64,000 bases of DNA. Source: Azophilus sp965200465 (GTDB lineage: Bacteria > Pseudomonadota > Gammaproteobacteria > Pseudomonadales > Azotimanducaceae). The notes under the pieces were generated by a model. That model ran no database searches. It was given only the letters and a program-made list of their open reading frames with translations, and was not told the origin of the DNA. The DNA lies in assembly GCA_965200465.1 (NCBI GenBank), contig OZ241358.1, forward strand, positions 1,860,001-1,924,000. The letters run 5' to 3'. The position numbers were made by a program, and so were the translations under genes. Positions 1 to 8,096 of the stretch are shown here, one piece after another. Positions within the stretch are counted from its first letter, which is position 1, and each line of letters opens with the position of its first letter.

Positions 1-579
1 CGGCGCGGCCTGATGCTGGCCATGGCCCGGGACGTGCTGACGGCCCTCCGCCAAGCCCGCCGATTGAGCGGCGTCCTGCTGGTCTCCCGGGCTCCCGAAG
101 CCGATGCCTTGGCGCGGGCCTTCGGCGTACGCCAGTTCGCCGAAAGCGAAGCGGCGAACCTGCCCCAAGCCCTGGAGGAAGCCCGTGACCACGCCGCAAG
201 CGAACTGGGCGCCGGCGGGGTTTTCATCGTGCCGGCGGATACGCCCCTAATCGCCGCCAACGAGATCGACCAGCTCATCCAAGCGCATCAGCACGTCACC
301 TTGCTGCCCGACGGAGAGGCCATCGGCACCAACGGCCTGATATGCACACCGCCGAACGCCATTCCCTTCGTCTTCGACGGCAAGAGCTTCAAGGCCCACG
401 CCGCCCATGCCCGTGCGGCCGGCTTCCCGCCAAAGGTGGTGCCGAACTCCGGCTTCGCCTTGGACATAGACACCCCGGACGACTTGGCGCAACTGCTGCG
501 CCAAGGCCAAGGCGGCAAAACCGCCGAGTACCTGCGCGAGTGCGGCCTGGCCAACCACAGGCAAGACCGCGATAGTTGA
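1..579 (+). CDS. cofC: 2-phospho-L-lactate guanylyltransferase CofC, 5' partial
   Basis: CofC activates 2-phospho-L-lactate (or phosphoenolpyruvate in bacteria) with GTP for coenzyme F420 assembly. The reading frame is open from base 1, so the N-terminal nucleotide-binding strand lies outside the window. Visible are the family's central segment (FIVPADTPLI), the Thr-Asn-Gly loop near position 330 and the C-terminal NSGFALDIDTPDDL motif typical of MobA-like guanylyltransferases of this family. The next gene on the same strand is FO synthase, which supports the F420 role. The assignment rests on motif and context; the missing N-terminus prevents checking the GTP-binding residues. Confidence 0.82.
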   Translation, partial: RRGLMLAMARDVLTALRQARRLSGVLLVSRAPEADALARAFGVRQFAESEAANLPQALEEARDHAASELGAGGVFIVPADTPLIAANEIDQLIQAHQHVTLLPDGEAIGTNGLICTPPNAIPFVFDGKSFKAHAAHARAAGFPPKVVPNSGFALDIDTPDDLAQLLRQGQGGKTAEYLRECGLANHRQDRDS

Positions 580-739
580 GCCTTGCATTGGCCTTGAAGG
601 GCTGCGGCCCCGTTCGCCTGCGCGAATGCGCGACGCTCGTCTGTAGTAGCATGTTCCGCCCTTGTGGGAGAGGCGGCGGAACGAATCCGCCGGCAAACGA
701 CTGTACAATCGCCCTGACAGCAACAGCCGAAGGCACAAC

Positions 740-3235
740 ATGGCGAATCTCCGCACCACCTTGGCGAAGGCCGGCAACGGCGAGCGGCTCAGCAACGCGC
801 AGGCCTTGGCGCTGGCCGGCCATGAAGACGTCAACGCCCTAGCCGCCATCGCCGCCGAACTGCGCGACCAAGGCTTCCGCAACGTCGTCACCTACTCGCG
901 CAAGGTGTTCGTTCCCCTAACCCATCTGTGCCGGGACGTCTGCCACTACTGCACCTTCGCCCAGGTGCCGCGGCGCATCAAGGCGCCCTACATGACGCTG
1001 GACGAAGTGCTCAAGATCGCCCGCCACGGCGCGGCCATGGGCTGCAAGGAGGTTCTGTTCACTCTGGGCGAAAAGCCGGAGTTGCGCTACAAGGCGGCTC
1101 GGGAGGGGCTGGCGGAGCTTGGCTTTGCATCCACCCTGGACTACCTGAACCAAGCCGCCAAGGTGGTTCTTGAGGAAACCGGCCTGCTGCCGCATCTGAA
1201 CGCCGGCACCATGACGCCGCAGGAACTGGCCCGGTCAAAGCCGCTCGCTCCTTCAATGGGCATCATGCTGGAGTCCGCGGCGGAGCGGCTCTGCGCTAAG
1301 GGCATGCCCCATTTCGGATCGCCGGACAAGGCGCCCGCCGTGCGGCTGCAAACCTTGGAGGACGCCGGCAAGGCTAGGATTCCCTTCACCACCGGCATCC
1401 TCATCGGCATCGGCGAGACGCGCCGGGAGCGCATCGAGTCGCTGCTGGCCATCCGCGCCCTGCATGAGCGCCACGGCCACGTTCAGGAGATCATCGTCCA
1501 GAACTTCCGCGCCAAGCCGGAAACCAAGATGGCCCAAGCCCCGGAACCGGACCTGAACGAACTGCTCTGGAGCATCGCCGTCGCCCGCCTCATCTTCGGG
1601 CCGAGCATGAGCATTCAGGCGCCGCCCAACCTAAGCCCCGGCGTGCTGCCGCAAATCGTCAACGCCGGCATCAACGACTGGGGCGGCGTGTCGCCGCTGA
1701 CGCCGGACTTCGTCAATCCCGAAGCCCCTTGGCCGCATTTGGACGACTTGGCGCGGGAAACGGCGCTGGCCGGCAAGGACCTGCACGAACGCCTGACCAT
1801 CTACCCCGCCTATGCGCGGAACCACGCGGCCTGGGTGGCGCCGGAGTTGCATGAAAAGCTGCTGGAGCTAGTGGATGCGGACGGCTTCCCGCGCACGGAC
1901 TCTTGGTCGCCGGGAGAGCAGAGCGACCCGCCGCCGCAGGACTTGGCCCGCATAGCCCAGCGCTGCAACGGCGCCGCTGCGGCGCCGGCGTCTCCGCGCG
2001 CCTCCGCGGACTTGGCCGCCATGCTGCGCAAGGCGGCGGACGGCGAGGGCTTGGAGGAAGCCGAAGTGGTGCGGCTGTTCCAGGCCCGCGGTGCAGACTT
2101 CGCCGCCGTGGTGCAAGCCGCCGACCGGCTGCGGGCGAAGGTCAATGGCGACCTGGTCAGCTTCGTCGTCAACCGCAACATCAACTACACCAACATCTGC
2201 TACTTCAAGTGTCAGTTCTGCGCCTTCTCCAAGGGCAAGCTGGCGGAGAACCTGCGCGGGCGGCCCTATGACCTGTCATCTGAGGAGATCCAGCGGCGCA
2301 CCCTGGAAGCCTGGGAGCGGGGCGGCACCGAAGTCTGCATGCAGGGCGGCATCCACCCCGAATACACCGGCGAAACCTACGTCGGCATCTTGGAAGCCGT
2401 GAAGGCCGCGGTGCCGGACATGCACATCCACGCCTTTTCGCCCTTGGAGGTTTGGCAGGGCGCCGCCACCCTGGGCTTGGACCTGCCCAGCTACCTGCGG
2501 CGCCTACAGGCCGCCGGCCTCGGCACCCTGCCCGGCACCGCAGCGGAGATTCTCGACGACGAGGTGCGCACCCAGATCTGCCCGGACAAGATCAACACCG
2601 AACAATGGCTGCAGGTCATGGAGGCCGCCCACGGCTCCGGCTTCAAGACCACCGCCACCGTCATGTACGGCCATGTGGAGGGGCCGCGGCACTGGGCGCG
2701 GCACCTGCTGCGGGTGCGCAACCTGCAGGCGAAGACCGGCGGCTTCACGGAGTTCGTGCCGCTGCCCTTCGTCCACATGGAGGCGCCCATGTACCTCAAG
2801 GGCAAGGCCCGCAAGGGCCCCACGTTCCGGGAGGCCGTCCTCATGCACGCCGTGGCCCGCCTAGCCCTGCACCCGCACATCACCAACATCCAGGCCAGCT
2901 GGGTGAAGATGGGGCACAAGGGCGTGGTCGCCTGCCTCAACGCCGGCTGCAACGACCTTGGCGGCACCCTGATGAACGAGAGCATCAGCCGCGCCGCCGG
3001 CACCACCCACGGCCAGGAAACCTCGCCGCAAGCCATGGCGGCGATGATCGAAGCCGCCAGCCGCCGGCCGCGGCAGCGCAACACCCTCTACGAGGACGCC
3101 AGCCCGGAGCGCATTGAAGCCGGGCGCCGCGCCGGGGAGCTAACGGAGATCATCAACACTCCGGCCCGCAAGTACGAGCGCAAGCGCAGCGCCCCCCTGC
3201 TGCGCCCGGGCCTCATCGAATTGGCGGAAACCTAG
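740..3235 (+). CDS. fbiC: FO synthase, fused CofG/CofH (FbiC-type)
   Basis: Fused two-domain radical SAM enzyme that makes the deazaflavin FO from tyrosine and 5-amino-6-ribitylaminouracil, the chromophore of F420. Each half carries its own CX3CX2C cluster site: C64/C68/C71 in the N-terminal CofG half and C487/C491/C494 in the CofH half. The 831-residue length matches actinobacterial FbiC; archaea mostly use two separate genes. The ATG at 740 was chosen because homology starts just after it; longer forms to 662 add low-complexity sequence. A possible -10 (TACAAT, 704-709) lies 31 bases upstream, and no strong ribosome site is seen. A fused FO synthase next to cofC in a proteobacterial background suggests lateral acquisition. 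Confidence 0.95.
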   Translation: MANLRTTLAKAGNGERLSNAQALALAGHEDVNALAAIAAELRDQGFRNVVTYSRKVFVPLTHLCRDVCHYCTFAQVPRRIKAPYMTLDEVLKIARHGAAMGCKEVLFTLGEKPELRYKAAREGLAELGFASTLDYLNQAAKVVLEETGLLPHLNAGTMTPQELARSKPLAPSMGIMLESAAERLCAKGMPHFGSPDKAPAVRLQTLEDAGKARIPFTTGILIGIGETRRERIESLLAIRALHERHGHVQEIIVQNFRAKPETKMAQAPEPDLNELLWSIAVARLIFGPSMSIQAPPNLSPGVLPQIVNAGINDWGGVSPLTPDFVNPEAPWPHLDDLARETALAGKDLHERLTIYPAYARNHAAWVAPELHEKLLELVDADGFPRTDSWSPGEQSDPPPQDLARIAQRCNGAAAAPASPRASADLAAMLRKAADGEGLEEAEVVRLFQARGADFAAVVQAADRLRAKVNGDLVSFVVNRNINYTNICYFKCQFCAFSKGKLAENLRGRPYDLSSEEIQRRTLEAWERGGTEVCMQGGIHPEYTGETYVGILEAVKAAVPDMHIHAFSPLEVWQGAATLGLDLPSYLRRLQAAGLGTLPGTAAEILDDEVRTQICPDKINTEQWLQVMEAAHGSGFKTTATVMYGHVEGPRHWARHLLRVRNLQAKTGGFTEFVPLPFVHMEAPMYLKGKARKGPTFREAVLMHAVARLALHPHITNIQASWVKMGHKGVVACLNAGCNDLGGTLMNESISRAAGTTHGQETSPQAMAAMIEAASRRPRQRNTLYEDASPERIEAGRRAGELTEIINTPARKYERKRSAPLLRPGLIELAET

Positions 3236-3405
3236 GATTTATCAACGCTGTTTTTGCAATGGCTTGGTGACGCCAATGCAGTCAAAAGCGGCGGCTTCCC
3301 GTGCGTCTTTAGGCACTCAGGGCAGCAGCCTTCGACCCGAAAAATTGGCGCGACCTTCCTACAGACAAGGCCCTTGCAATTTGCGCAATCTACGGCCTGA
3401 TGCCG

Positions 3406-3436
3406 TTGCATCGAGGGGCACGAACCGTGCTACAGT
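3406..3436 (+). promoter_or_regulatory. possible promoter of the small membrane protein
   Basis: TTGCAT at 3406-3411 and an extended -10 (TGCTACAGT, hexamer 3431-3436) with a 19-base spacer stand 24 bases before the ATG at 3460. The spacer is long, so the call leans on the extended -10. Nothing else was recognised in the 224 bases between FO synthase and this gene. Confidence 0.35.
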
Positions 3437-3459
3437 GGAACTTGCAGCAGAGGCCGCCA

Positions 3460-3738
3460 ATGGACAAATCGACCATCAACATTCTGATCGCCTTAGCCGC
3501 CGTCACTCTGACACTGGGGGGCATGATCTACGGTGCCTTCGCCTCGCTACGCGACGAAATGCGCAGCGAACGTCTTGAAACACGCAACGAGATCAGCGAA
3601 GTCCGGGGCGAAATCAAGGCCTTCCGCTCCGAGGTCAATGCCCGCCTTCTGGCGCTGGAGCAGAACCAGTCCCGCCTGTTCGGCTACCGGGAGGGCTTTG
3701 CGGAAGCCGTCAACATCTCCGCCGCCAGCAAGGAGTGA
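3460..3738 (+). CDS. small membrane-anchored coiled-coil protein
   Basis: A 92-residue protein of unknown function. Residues about 6-28 form one hydrophobic membrane segment. It is followed by a charged heptad-like stretch (about 30-70, rich in Arg and Glu) expected to form a coiled coil, ending in a short polar tail. The ATG at 3460 puts the membrane segment at the N-terminus; an upstream in-frame start at 3400 would add 20 unremarkable residues. Similar small one-span coiled-coil proteins are common orphans in proteobacteria. It converges on the DyP peroxidase gene with a 17-base gap. No function is proposed. Confidence 0.6.
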   Translation: MDKSTINILIALAAVTLTLGGMIYGAFASLRDEMRSERLETRNEISEVRGEIKAFRSEVNARLLALEQNQSRLFGYREGFAEAVNISAASKE

Positions 3739-3755
3739 CGCATCACCAGCATTCG

Positions 3756-4640
3756 TCAATCCCTGAAAGCCGCCAGCATCGCCTCGGCCGGCGGCGCATA
3801 GAAGAAGCTGCCGCTAATGGGCTTGGAGTAGCTGAGCAGCCGGTCGCGCAAGCCGGGATCCGCCAAGCCGTACATGGAGTCGAGCAGCCAGCGAAAGCGG
3901 TTCCAATCCGCGCTGAAGGCCAGGAAATAAAGGCCCGGGTCCCGCACCCCGCCCACCGGAGCGCTGCGCCGGTAGATCTTCACCGCTTGGCCGGCGCGCT
4001 TGATGTCCGTGCGGCTGACATGGCTGTTCGGGGGCATGGCGTCCCCTTCGAGTTCAACGCTGTCCGCCTTGGTGCGGCCGATGACCCGTTCCTGGTCGGC
4101 AACCGGCAAGGCGTTGAAGCCGGCTAGGTCGTGAACCCAGCGCTGCGCCATGACGAAGCTGCCGCCGGCGTGGTCGCCCTCGCCGATGATCGCCGCCGTG
4201 CGCCGGGCGTCTCCCTTGGGATTGGCGCTGCCATCGACAAAGCCGGTCAGATCGCGGCTGTCACGGAAGCGAAAGCCGTGCTCCTCGCCCGACAGGTCCG
4301 CAACTTCAAGCAGCGCTTTCCGCCAAGCGAGCGCCCGGACGAACAGCTCGTCGCGCCGTTTCCCGTGCAGCCAGATGAACAGGTCCCGTTGGGTGGCCGG
4401 GGCGCTGAGGCCGTTCACCCCGGCAATGGCCGTGAAATCGGCGGCGCCTTCCGGCGCCGGCACCGCAGACAGGCCGCCGAGCAAGCCGGCGCCGAAGGCG
4501 ACCACCTGCGCCCCGTCCGGCACCGGCGACGCCGCCAAGCCACGTCCCGGCAGGGAGGCTGGGGCGCCGTACACGGTGAATTCAAGGAAGATGTGATGGG
4601 CGCTGTCGTCTTGCAGCACACCGGCCTGACATCGAGCCAT
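3756..4640 (-). CDS. DyP-type haem peroxidase (YfeX-like)
   Basis: Dye-decolourising peroxidase of 294 residues, close to the usual length of cytosolic class B DyPs. The family signature GXXDG appears as GFVDG, whose Asp is the distal acid in the haem pocket, and the proximal haem His is probably in the later NSHVSRTDIKR segment. No signal peptide or Tat motif is visible, so it is either cytoplasmic or cargo of an encapsulin, but no encapsulin gene is in the window. ATG 4640 is preferred over GTG 4649. The substrate cannot be read from sequence. Confidence 0.9.
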   Translation of the reverse strand: MARCQAGVLQDDSAHHIFLEFTVYGAPASLPGRGLAASPVPDGAQVVAFGAGLLGGLSAVPAPEGAADFTAIAGVNGLSAPATQRDLFIWLHGKRRDELFVRALAWRKALLEVADLSGEEHGFRFRDSRDLTGFVDGSANPKGDARRTAAIIGEGDHAGGSFVMAQRWVHDLAGFNALPVADQERVIGRTKADSVELEGDAMPPNSHVSRTDIKRAGQAVKIYRRSAPVGGVRDPGLYFLAFSADWNRFRWLLDSMYGLADPGLRDRLLSYSKPISGSFFYAPPAEAMLAAFRD

Positions 4641-4746
4641 CGTCTTCACCCGCTAGGCTAAACAAGCCAAGCATAAACCATCGAACCCGCCGCCGGAGAC
4701 GCAGCTTGGCGGTGCATGACTTTGGAACGACCCGGAGCGGTTGAAG

Positions 4747-7479
4747 TCAGCCGCTGGCGGCCTTGGTGCGCCGCACCCGCCGTCCCCCGGCTGCGGCCTT
4801 GCCGCCGCGCTTGGCGCTCCCTGCCGCGGCTTTTTTCCGCACCGGCGCCGCCTGGCCCTCCACCCAGTGGCCGTTGCGGTAAAAAGCCTGCCAGCCCGTG
4901 GGCTTGCCGTCCCTTTCGGACTGCACGTACTGCTGCTTGGTCTTGCGGCTGAAGCGAATGAATGTGGGCAGGCCTTCCGGGTCCGCCGCCGGCGCGGACA
5001 ACAGGTACTTGAACTTGGGGTCCAGTTCGTTGGCGTGCGGCAGCAGTTCGGCCACCTTGGGCGGGCGGGTCTCCCGATTCTTGGGGAACTGGCTGGCCGC
5101 CAGAAAGATGCCGGAGGCGCCGTCGCGCAGCAGGTAGTGGTCATCCACCGTCTCGCAGCGCAGTTCCGGCATGGGCACCGGATCCGCCTTGGGCGGCGCC
5201 GGTTCGCCGTTGCGCAGCAACTTGCGGGTGTTCCTGCAGGCGGTGCAGCCGAAATACTTGCCGAAGCGGCCGGACTTCAACTGCATTTCGGCGCCGCAAC
5301 GATCGCACTCGATCACCGGCCCCTCGTAGCCCTTGATGCGGAATTGGCCGCGCTCCACCTCAAAGCCGGAGCAGTCCGGGTTGTTGCCGCAGATGTGCAG
5401 CTTGCGCTCGGCGTCCACCAAGTAGCCGTTCATCGGCGCACTGCAACGGGGGCACTTGCGCTTGCTGCGCAGCAGCTTGGACTCGCCTTCGTCGTCCTCG
5501 GCGACGGCGACGTCCTCGCCGGGAATCAGGTTCAGGGTGCCTTGGCAGCGCTCCTTGGGCGGCAGCCGGTAGCCGGAGCAGCCAAGAAACACGCCGGTGC
5601 CGGCGGTTCTTATCTGCATGGGCCGGCCGCACTTCGGGCAGTCGATGTCCGTGTCCGTGGGCAGGTTGGGCCGCATGCCGCCTTCGCTGCGCCGGGCGCT
5701 GACCAAGTTGTGGCTGAAGTCCTGGTAGAAAGCGTCCAGCACCGTGCGCCAGCGGGACTTGCCGGCGGCGATCTGGTCAAGTTCGCGCTCCAGTTTGGCG
5801 GTGAACCCGTAGTCCAGCAGATCCTGGAACTGCTCCACCAAGCGGTCGTTGACCAGTTCGCCGATCTTCTCCGCATGGAAGCGGCGCTTGGCCAAGGTGA
5901 CGTAGCCGCGCTCCTGAATGGTGGAGATGATGGCGGCGTAGGTGGAGGGCCGGCCGATGCCGCGCTTCTCCAGCTCCCGCACCAGGCTGGCTTCGCCGTA
6001 GCGGGGCGGCGGCTTGGTGAAGTGCTGCGTGGCTTCGGCGTCGGCGAATTCCAGCGCCTCGCCAACGGCCAGGTCCGGCAACGGCCTGTCTTCTTCGTTG
6101 CGGGCCAAGGGCGGCAGTGCGCGCGTGTGGCCGTCGAACAGCTGGATGCGGCCGCGGATGCGCAGCTCAAAATCGCCCCCTGCGACGAGCACGGTGGTGG
6201 CCAGATACTCCGCATCCGGCATCTGGCAGGCGATGAACTGGCGGCGGATCAGGTCGTAGAGGCGCACCGCCTCCGGGACAACCCCGGCCAGTTGCTCAGG
6301 CGCCGTGCCGACGTTGGACGGGCGGATGGCTTCATGGGCCTCCTGGGCGGAGGCTTTGCTGGCGTAGAACCTGGGCTTGGCCGGCAGGTACTTGTCCCCG
6401 TAACTTGCGCCGATGTGCCCCCGGCAGGCGGCCACGGCTTCGCCGCTCAAACTGGTGGAGTCCGTGCGCATGTAGGTGATGTAGCCGGCCTCGTACAGGC
6501 GTTGCGCCAAGTTCATCGTTCTCTTGACGCTGTAGCCCAAGCGGGCGCTGGCGGCCTGCTGCAAGGTGGAGGTGATGAACGGCGGATTGGGGCGGGTCTT
6601 GGTCGGCCGGTCGTTGCGGGCGCTGACCTCGAAAGCGCCCTCGCGCCCAGCCCGCCGCAGCCGGGCCAAGGCGTCCTCGGCGGCTTCCCGGTTGCCGGGG
6701 CGAAAGTCCTTGCCGCCGTCCTTGACAACCTGAAAGCGCAGCGCATCGGCCTCGCCGGCCCGCTGCAAGTCCGCAAACAGCTCCCAATACTCCTCCGGCT
6801 TGAACGCCCGGATCTCCCGTTCCCGCTCCACCACCAAGCGCACCGCCACGGACTGCACCCGACCGGCCGAAAGACCTCTGGCCACCTTGGCCCAGAGCAG
6901 GGGCGAAAGCTCGAAGCCCACCACCCGGTCCAGAAAGCGGCGCGCCTGCTGGGCCTGCACCCGGTTCATGTCCAGTTCCGCGGGGGCGCGGAACGCCTCC
7001 TGAATGGACTTGCGGGTGATCTCGTTGAAGATGACGCGGCGATAGCGGTTGGGCGAGCCGCCGATGGTTTCGCGCAGATGCCAAGCGATGGCTTCGCCCT
7101 CCCGATCCAAGTCCGTCGCCAGATAGACGGCCTCGGCGCCGGCCGCCAGCCGGGACAGTTCCTCCACCACCTTCTCCTTACCGGGCAGCACTTCGTAACG
7201 CGCTTTCCAGCCATCGTCAGGGTTGACCCCCATGCGTCTGATGAGTTGCTGCCGCGCCAGCTTCTCACGCTGCGCGGCCCGCTCCGCCGCGGACCGGGTG
7301 CGGGCCTTGTCCTTGCCCCCCTTTGCGGCCCCGCCTTGGGCGGCGTCCTTGCCGCTCCCGCCGGCCGGCAGGTCACGAATGTGGCCGACGCTGGACTTGA
7401 CGACGTAGCCCTTGCCTAGGTAGCGGTTGATGGTGCGGGCCTTCGCCGGCGATTCGACGATGACGAGTGATCGGGCCAA
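4747..7479 (-). CDS. topA: DNA topoisomerase I
   Basis: Type IA topoisomerase of 910 residues that relaxes negative supercoils. The TOPRIM acidic triad DLDRE is at 123-127, the catalytic tyrosine is Y336 in the ITYMRTDS motif, and the C-terminus has paired-cysteine zinc-ribbon repeats followed by an Ala/Lys/Arg-rich tail. A charged Gly/Lys/Arg insert at about 41-75 lengthens the TOPRIM domain relative to E. coli. Start is TTG, supported by an AAGGA ribosome site about 7 bases upstream. A near-consensus promoter lies just before it, so it is transcribed independently of the nuclease pair upstream. Confidence 0.97.
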   Translation of the reverse strand: MARSLVIVESPAKARTINRYLGKGYVVKSSVGHIRDLPAGGSGKDAAQGGAAKGGKDKARTRSAAERAAQREKLARQQLIRRMGVNPDDGWKARYEVLPGKEKVVEELSRLAAGAEAVYLATDLDREGEAIAWHLRETIGGSPNRYRRVIFNEITRKSIQEAFRAPAELDMNRVQAQQARRFLDRVVGFELSPLLWAKVARGLSAGRVQSVAVRLVVEREREIRAFKPEEYWELFADLQRAGEADALRFQVVKDGGKDFRPGNREAAEDALARLRRAGREGAFEVSARNDRPTKTRPNPPFITSTLQQAASARLGYSVKRTMNLAQRLYEAGYITYMRTDSTSLSGEAVAACRGHIGASYGDKYLPAKPRFYASKASAQEAHEAIRPSNVGTAPEQLAGVVPEAVRLYDLIRRQFIACQMPDAEYLATTVLVAGGDFELRIRGRIQLFDGHTRALPPLARNEEDRPLPDLAVGEALEFADAEATQHFTKPPPRYGEASLVRELEKRGIGRPSTYAAIISTIQERGYVTLAKRRFHAEKIGELVNDRLVEQFQDLLDYGFTAKLERELDQIAAGKSRWRTVLDAFYQDFSHNLVSARRSEGGMRPNLPTDTDIDCPKCGRPMQIRTAGTGVFLGCSGYRLPPKERCQGTLNLIPGEDVAVAEDDEGESKLLRSKRKCPRCSAPMNGYLVDAERKLHICGNNPDCSGFEVERGQFRIKGYEGPVIECDRCGAEMQLKSGRFGKYFGCTACRNTRKLLRNGEPAPPKADPVPMPELRCETVDDHYLLRDGASGIFLAASQFPKNRETRPPKVAELLPHANELDPKFKYLLSAPAADPEGLPTFIRFSRKTKQQYVQSERDGKPTGWQAFYRNGHWVEGQAAPVRKKAAAGSAKRGGKAAAGGRRVRRTKAASG

Positions 7480-7526
7480 GGCTGATTCCTTGCGTTGCTT
7501 GGGGCGGTGCGCCCGAATGGGCGGCG

Positions 7527-7556
7527 TTTATACGGCTAGCGGAAAACCGCTGTCAA
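7527..7556 (-). promoter_or_regulatory. topA sigma-70 promoter
   Basis: Read on the minus strand, TTGACA (7556-7551) and TATAAA (7532-7527) are separated by 18 bases. This is the closest match to a housekeeping consensus noticed in the window and sits 48 bases upstream of the topA TTG codon. The spacer contains a GCGG..CCGC inverted pair. In other bacteria topA transcription responds to supercoiling, which is not testable here. Confidence 0.8.
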
Positions 7557-7629
7557 GACGCCAATGCGGCGAAAGGGTTGCGGCGGCGCCATTTGGAGGA
7601 GGGAACGCCAAGGCTAATGATGCAGCCAA

Positions 7630-8085
7630 TCATGTTCGTCTTGGTTGGACGCAGGCCGAGTTGGTCAGCAGCTTGGCGTTTGCCGCGCCGGAATAGACTT
7701 TGCCTTTTGGCTGGATGATTTTCCTGTCCCTGAAGTCATCCATAAGGCTCCTGTCCCCAGTGTAGAGAAGTCGGGCGCCGCTTGCTCGCGCCAGTGCAAG
7801 CACATGGGCGTCGTTGGAGCGCAGGTTGCCATCGGCCTGCAAGGCCTGCTCATCGGCGACGAACCGTTCAGCGGGAATCAGCCTCGCCTTGCCCGAGCGA
7901 ACGTAATCCGCCAACTTGGCGCGCCTTTTGCCCATGACTTCCGTTGCAAAGCGCCCGCCGGTCGAGTACAGGATGACTCCACTGCCTTGGCGACGGTTCA
8001 GCCAATTGTGTATCGGCGCGGAGTCCTCATGGGGCGGCTCGGCGAGAAACTGCCCCAGCTTGTTGGCATCCACGATGATGCACAT
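7630..8085 (-). CDS. PIN-domain nuclease, partner of AAA ATPase
   Basis: A 151-residue PIN-like protein. The acidic positions typical of PIN ribonucleases can be followed: Asp in the N-terminal IIVDANKL strand, Glu in FATEVMG, Asp in SNDAHVLALA and Asp in the terminal LLYTGDRSL strand. PIN domains are metal-dependent RNases found in VapC toxins and in some defence modules. It starts 11 bases after the AAA ATPase stop, on the same strand, so the two are probably co-transcribed. ATG 8085 is preferred to TTG 8091; neither has a strong ribosome site, which fits coupling to the upstream gene. No VapB-like antitoxin is present. Confidence 0.75.
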   Translation of the reverse strand: MCIIVDANKLGQFLAEPPHEDSAPIHNWLNRRQGSGVILYSTGGRFATEVMGKRRAKLADYVRSGKARLIPAERFVADEQALQADGNLRSNDAHVLALARASGARLLYTGDRSLMDDFRDRKIIQPKGKVYSGAANAKLLTNSACVQPRRT

Positions 8086-8096
8086 GCCCAAGACGC

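Noticed and set aside
4741..7419. Very long plus-strand open frame opposite topA
   Set aside because: It is the complement shadow of a high-GC gene with a fully conserved product on the minus strand.
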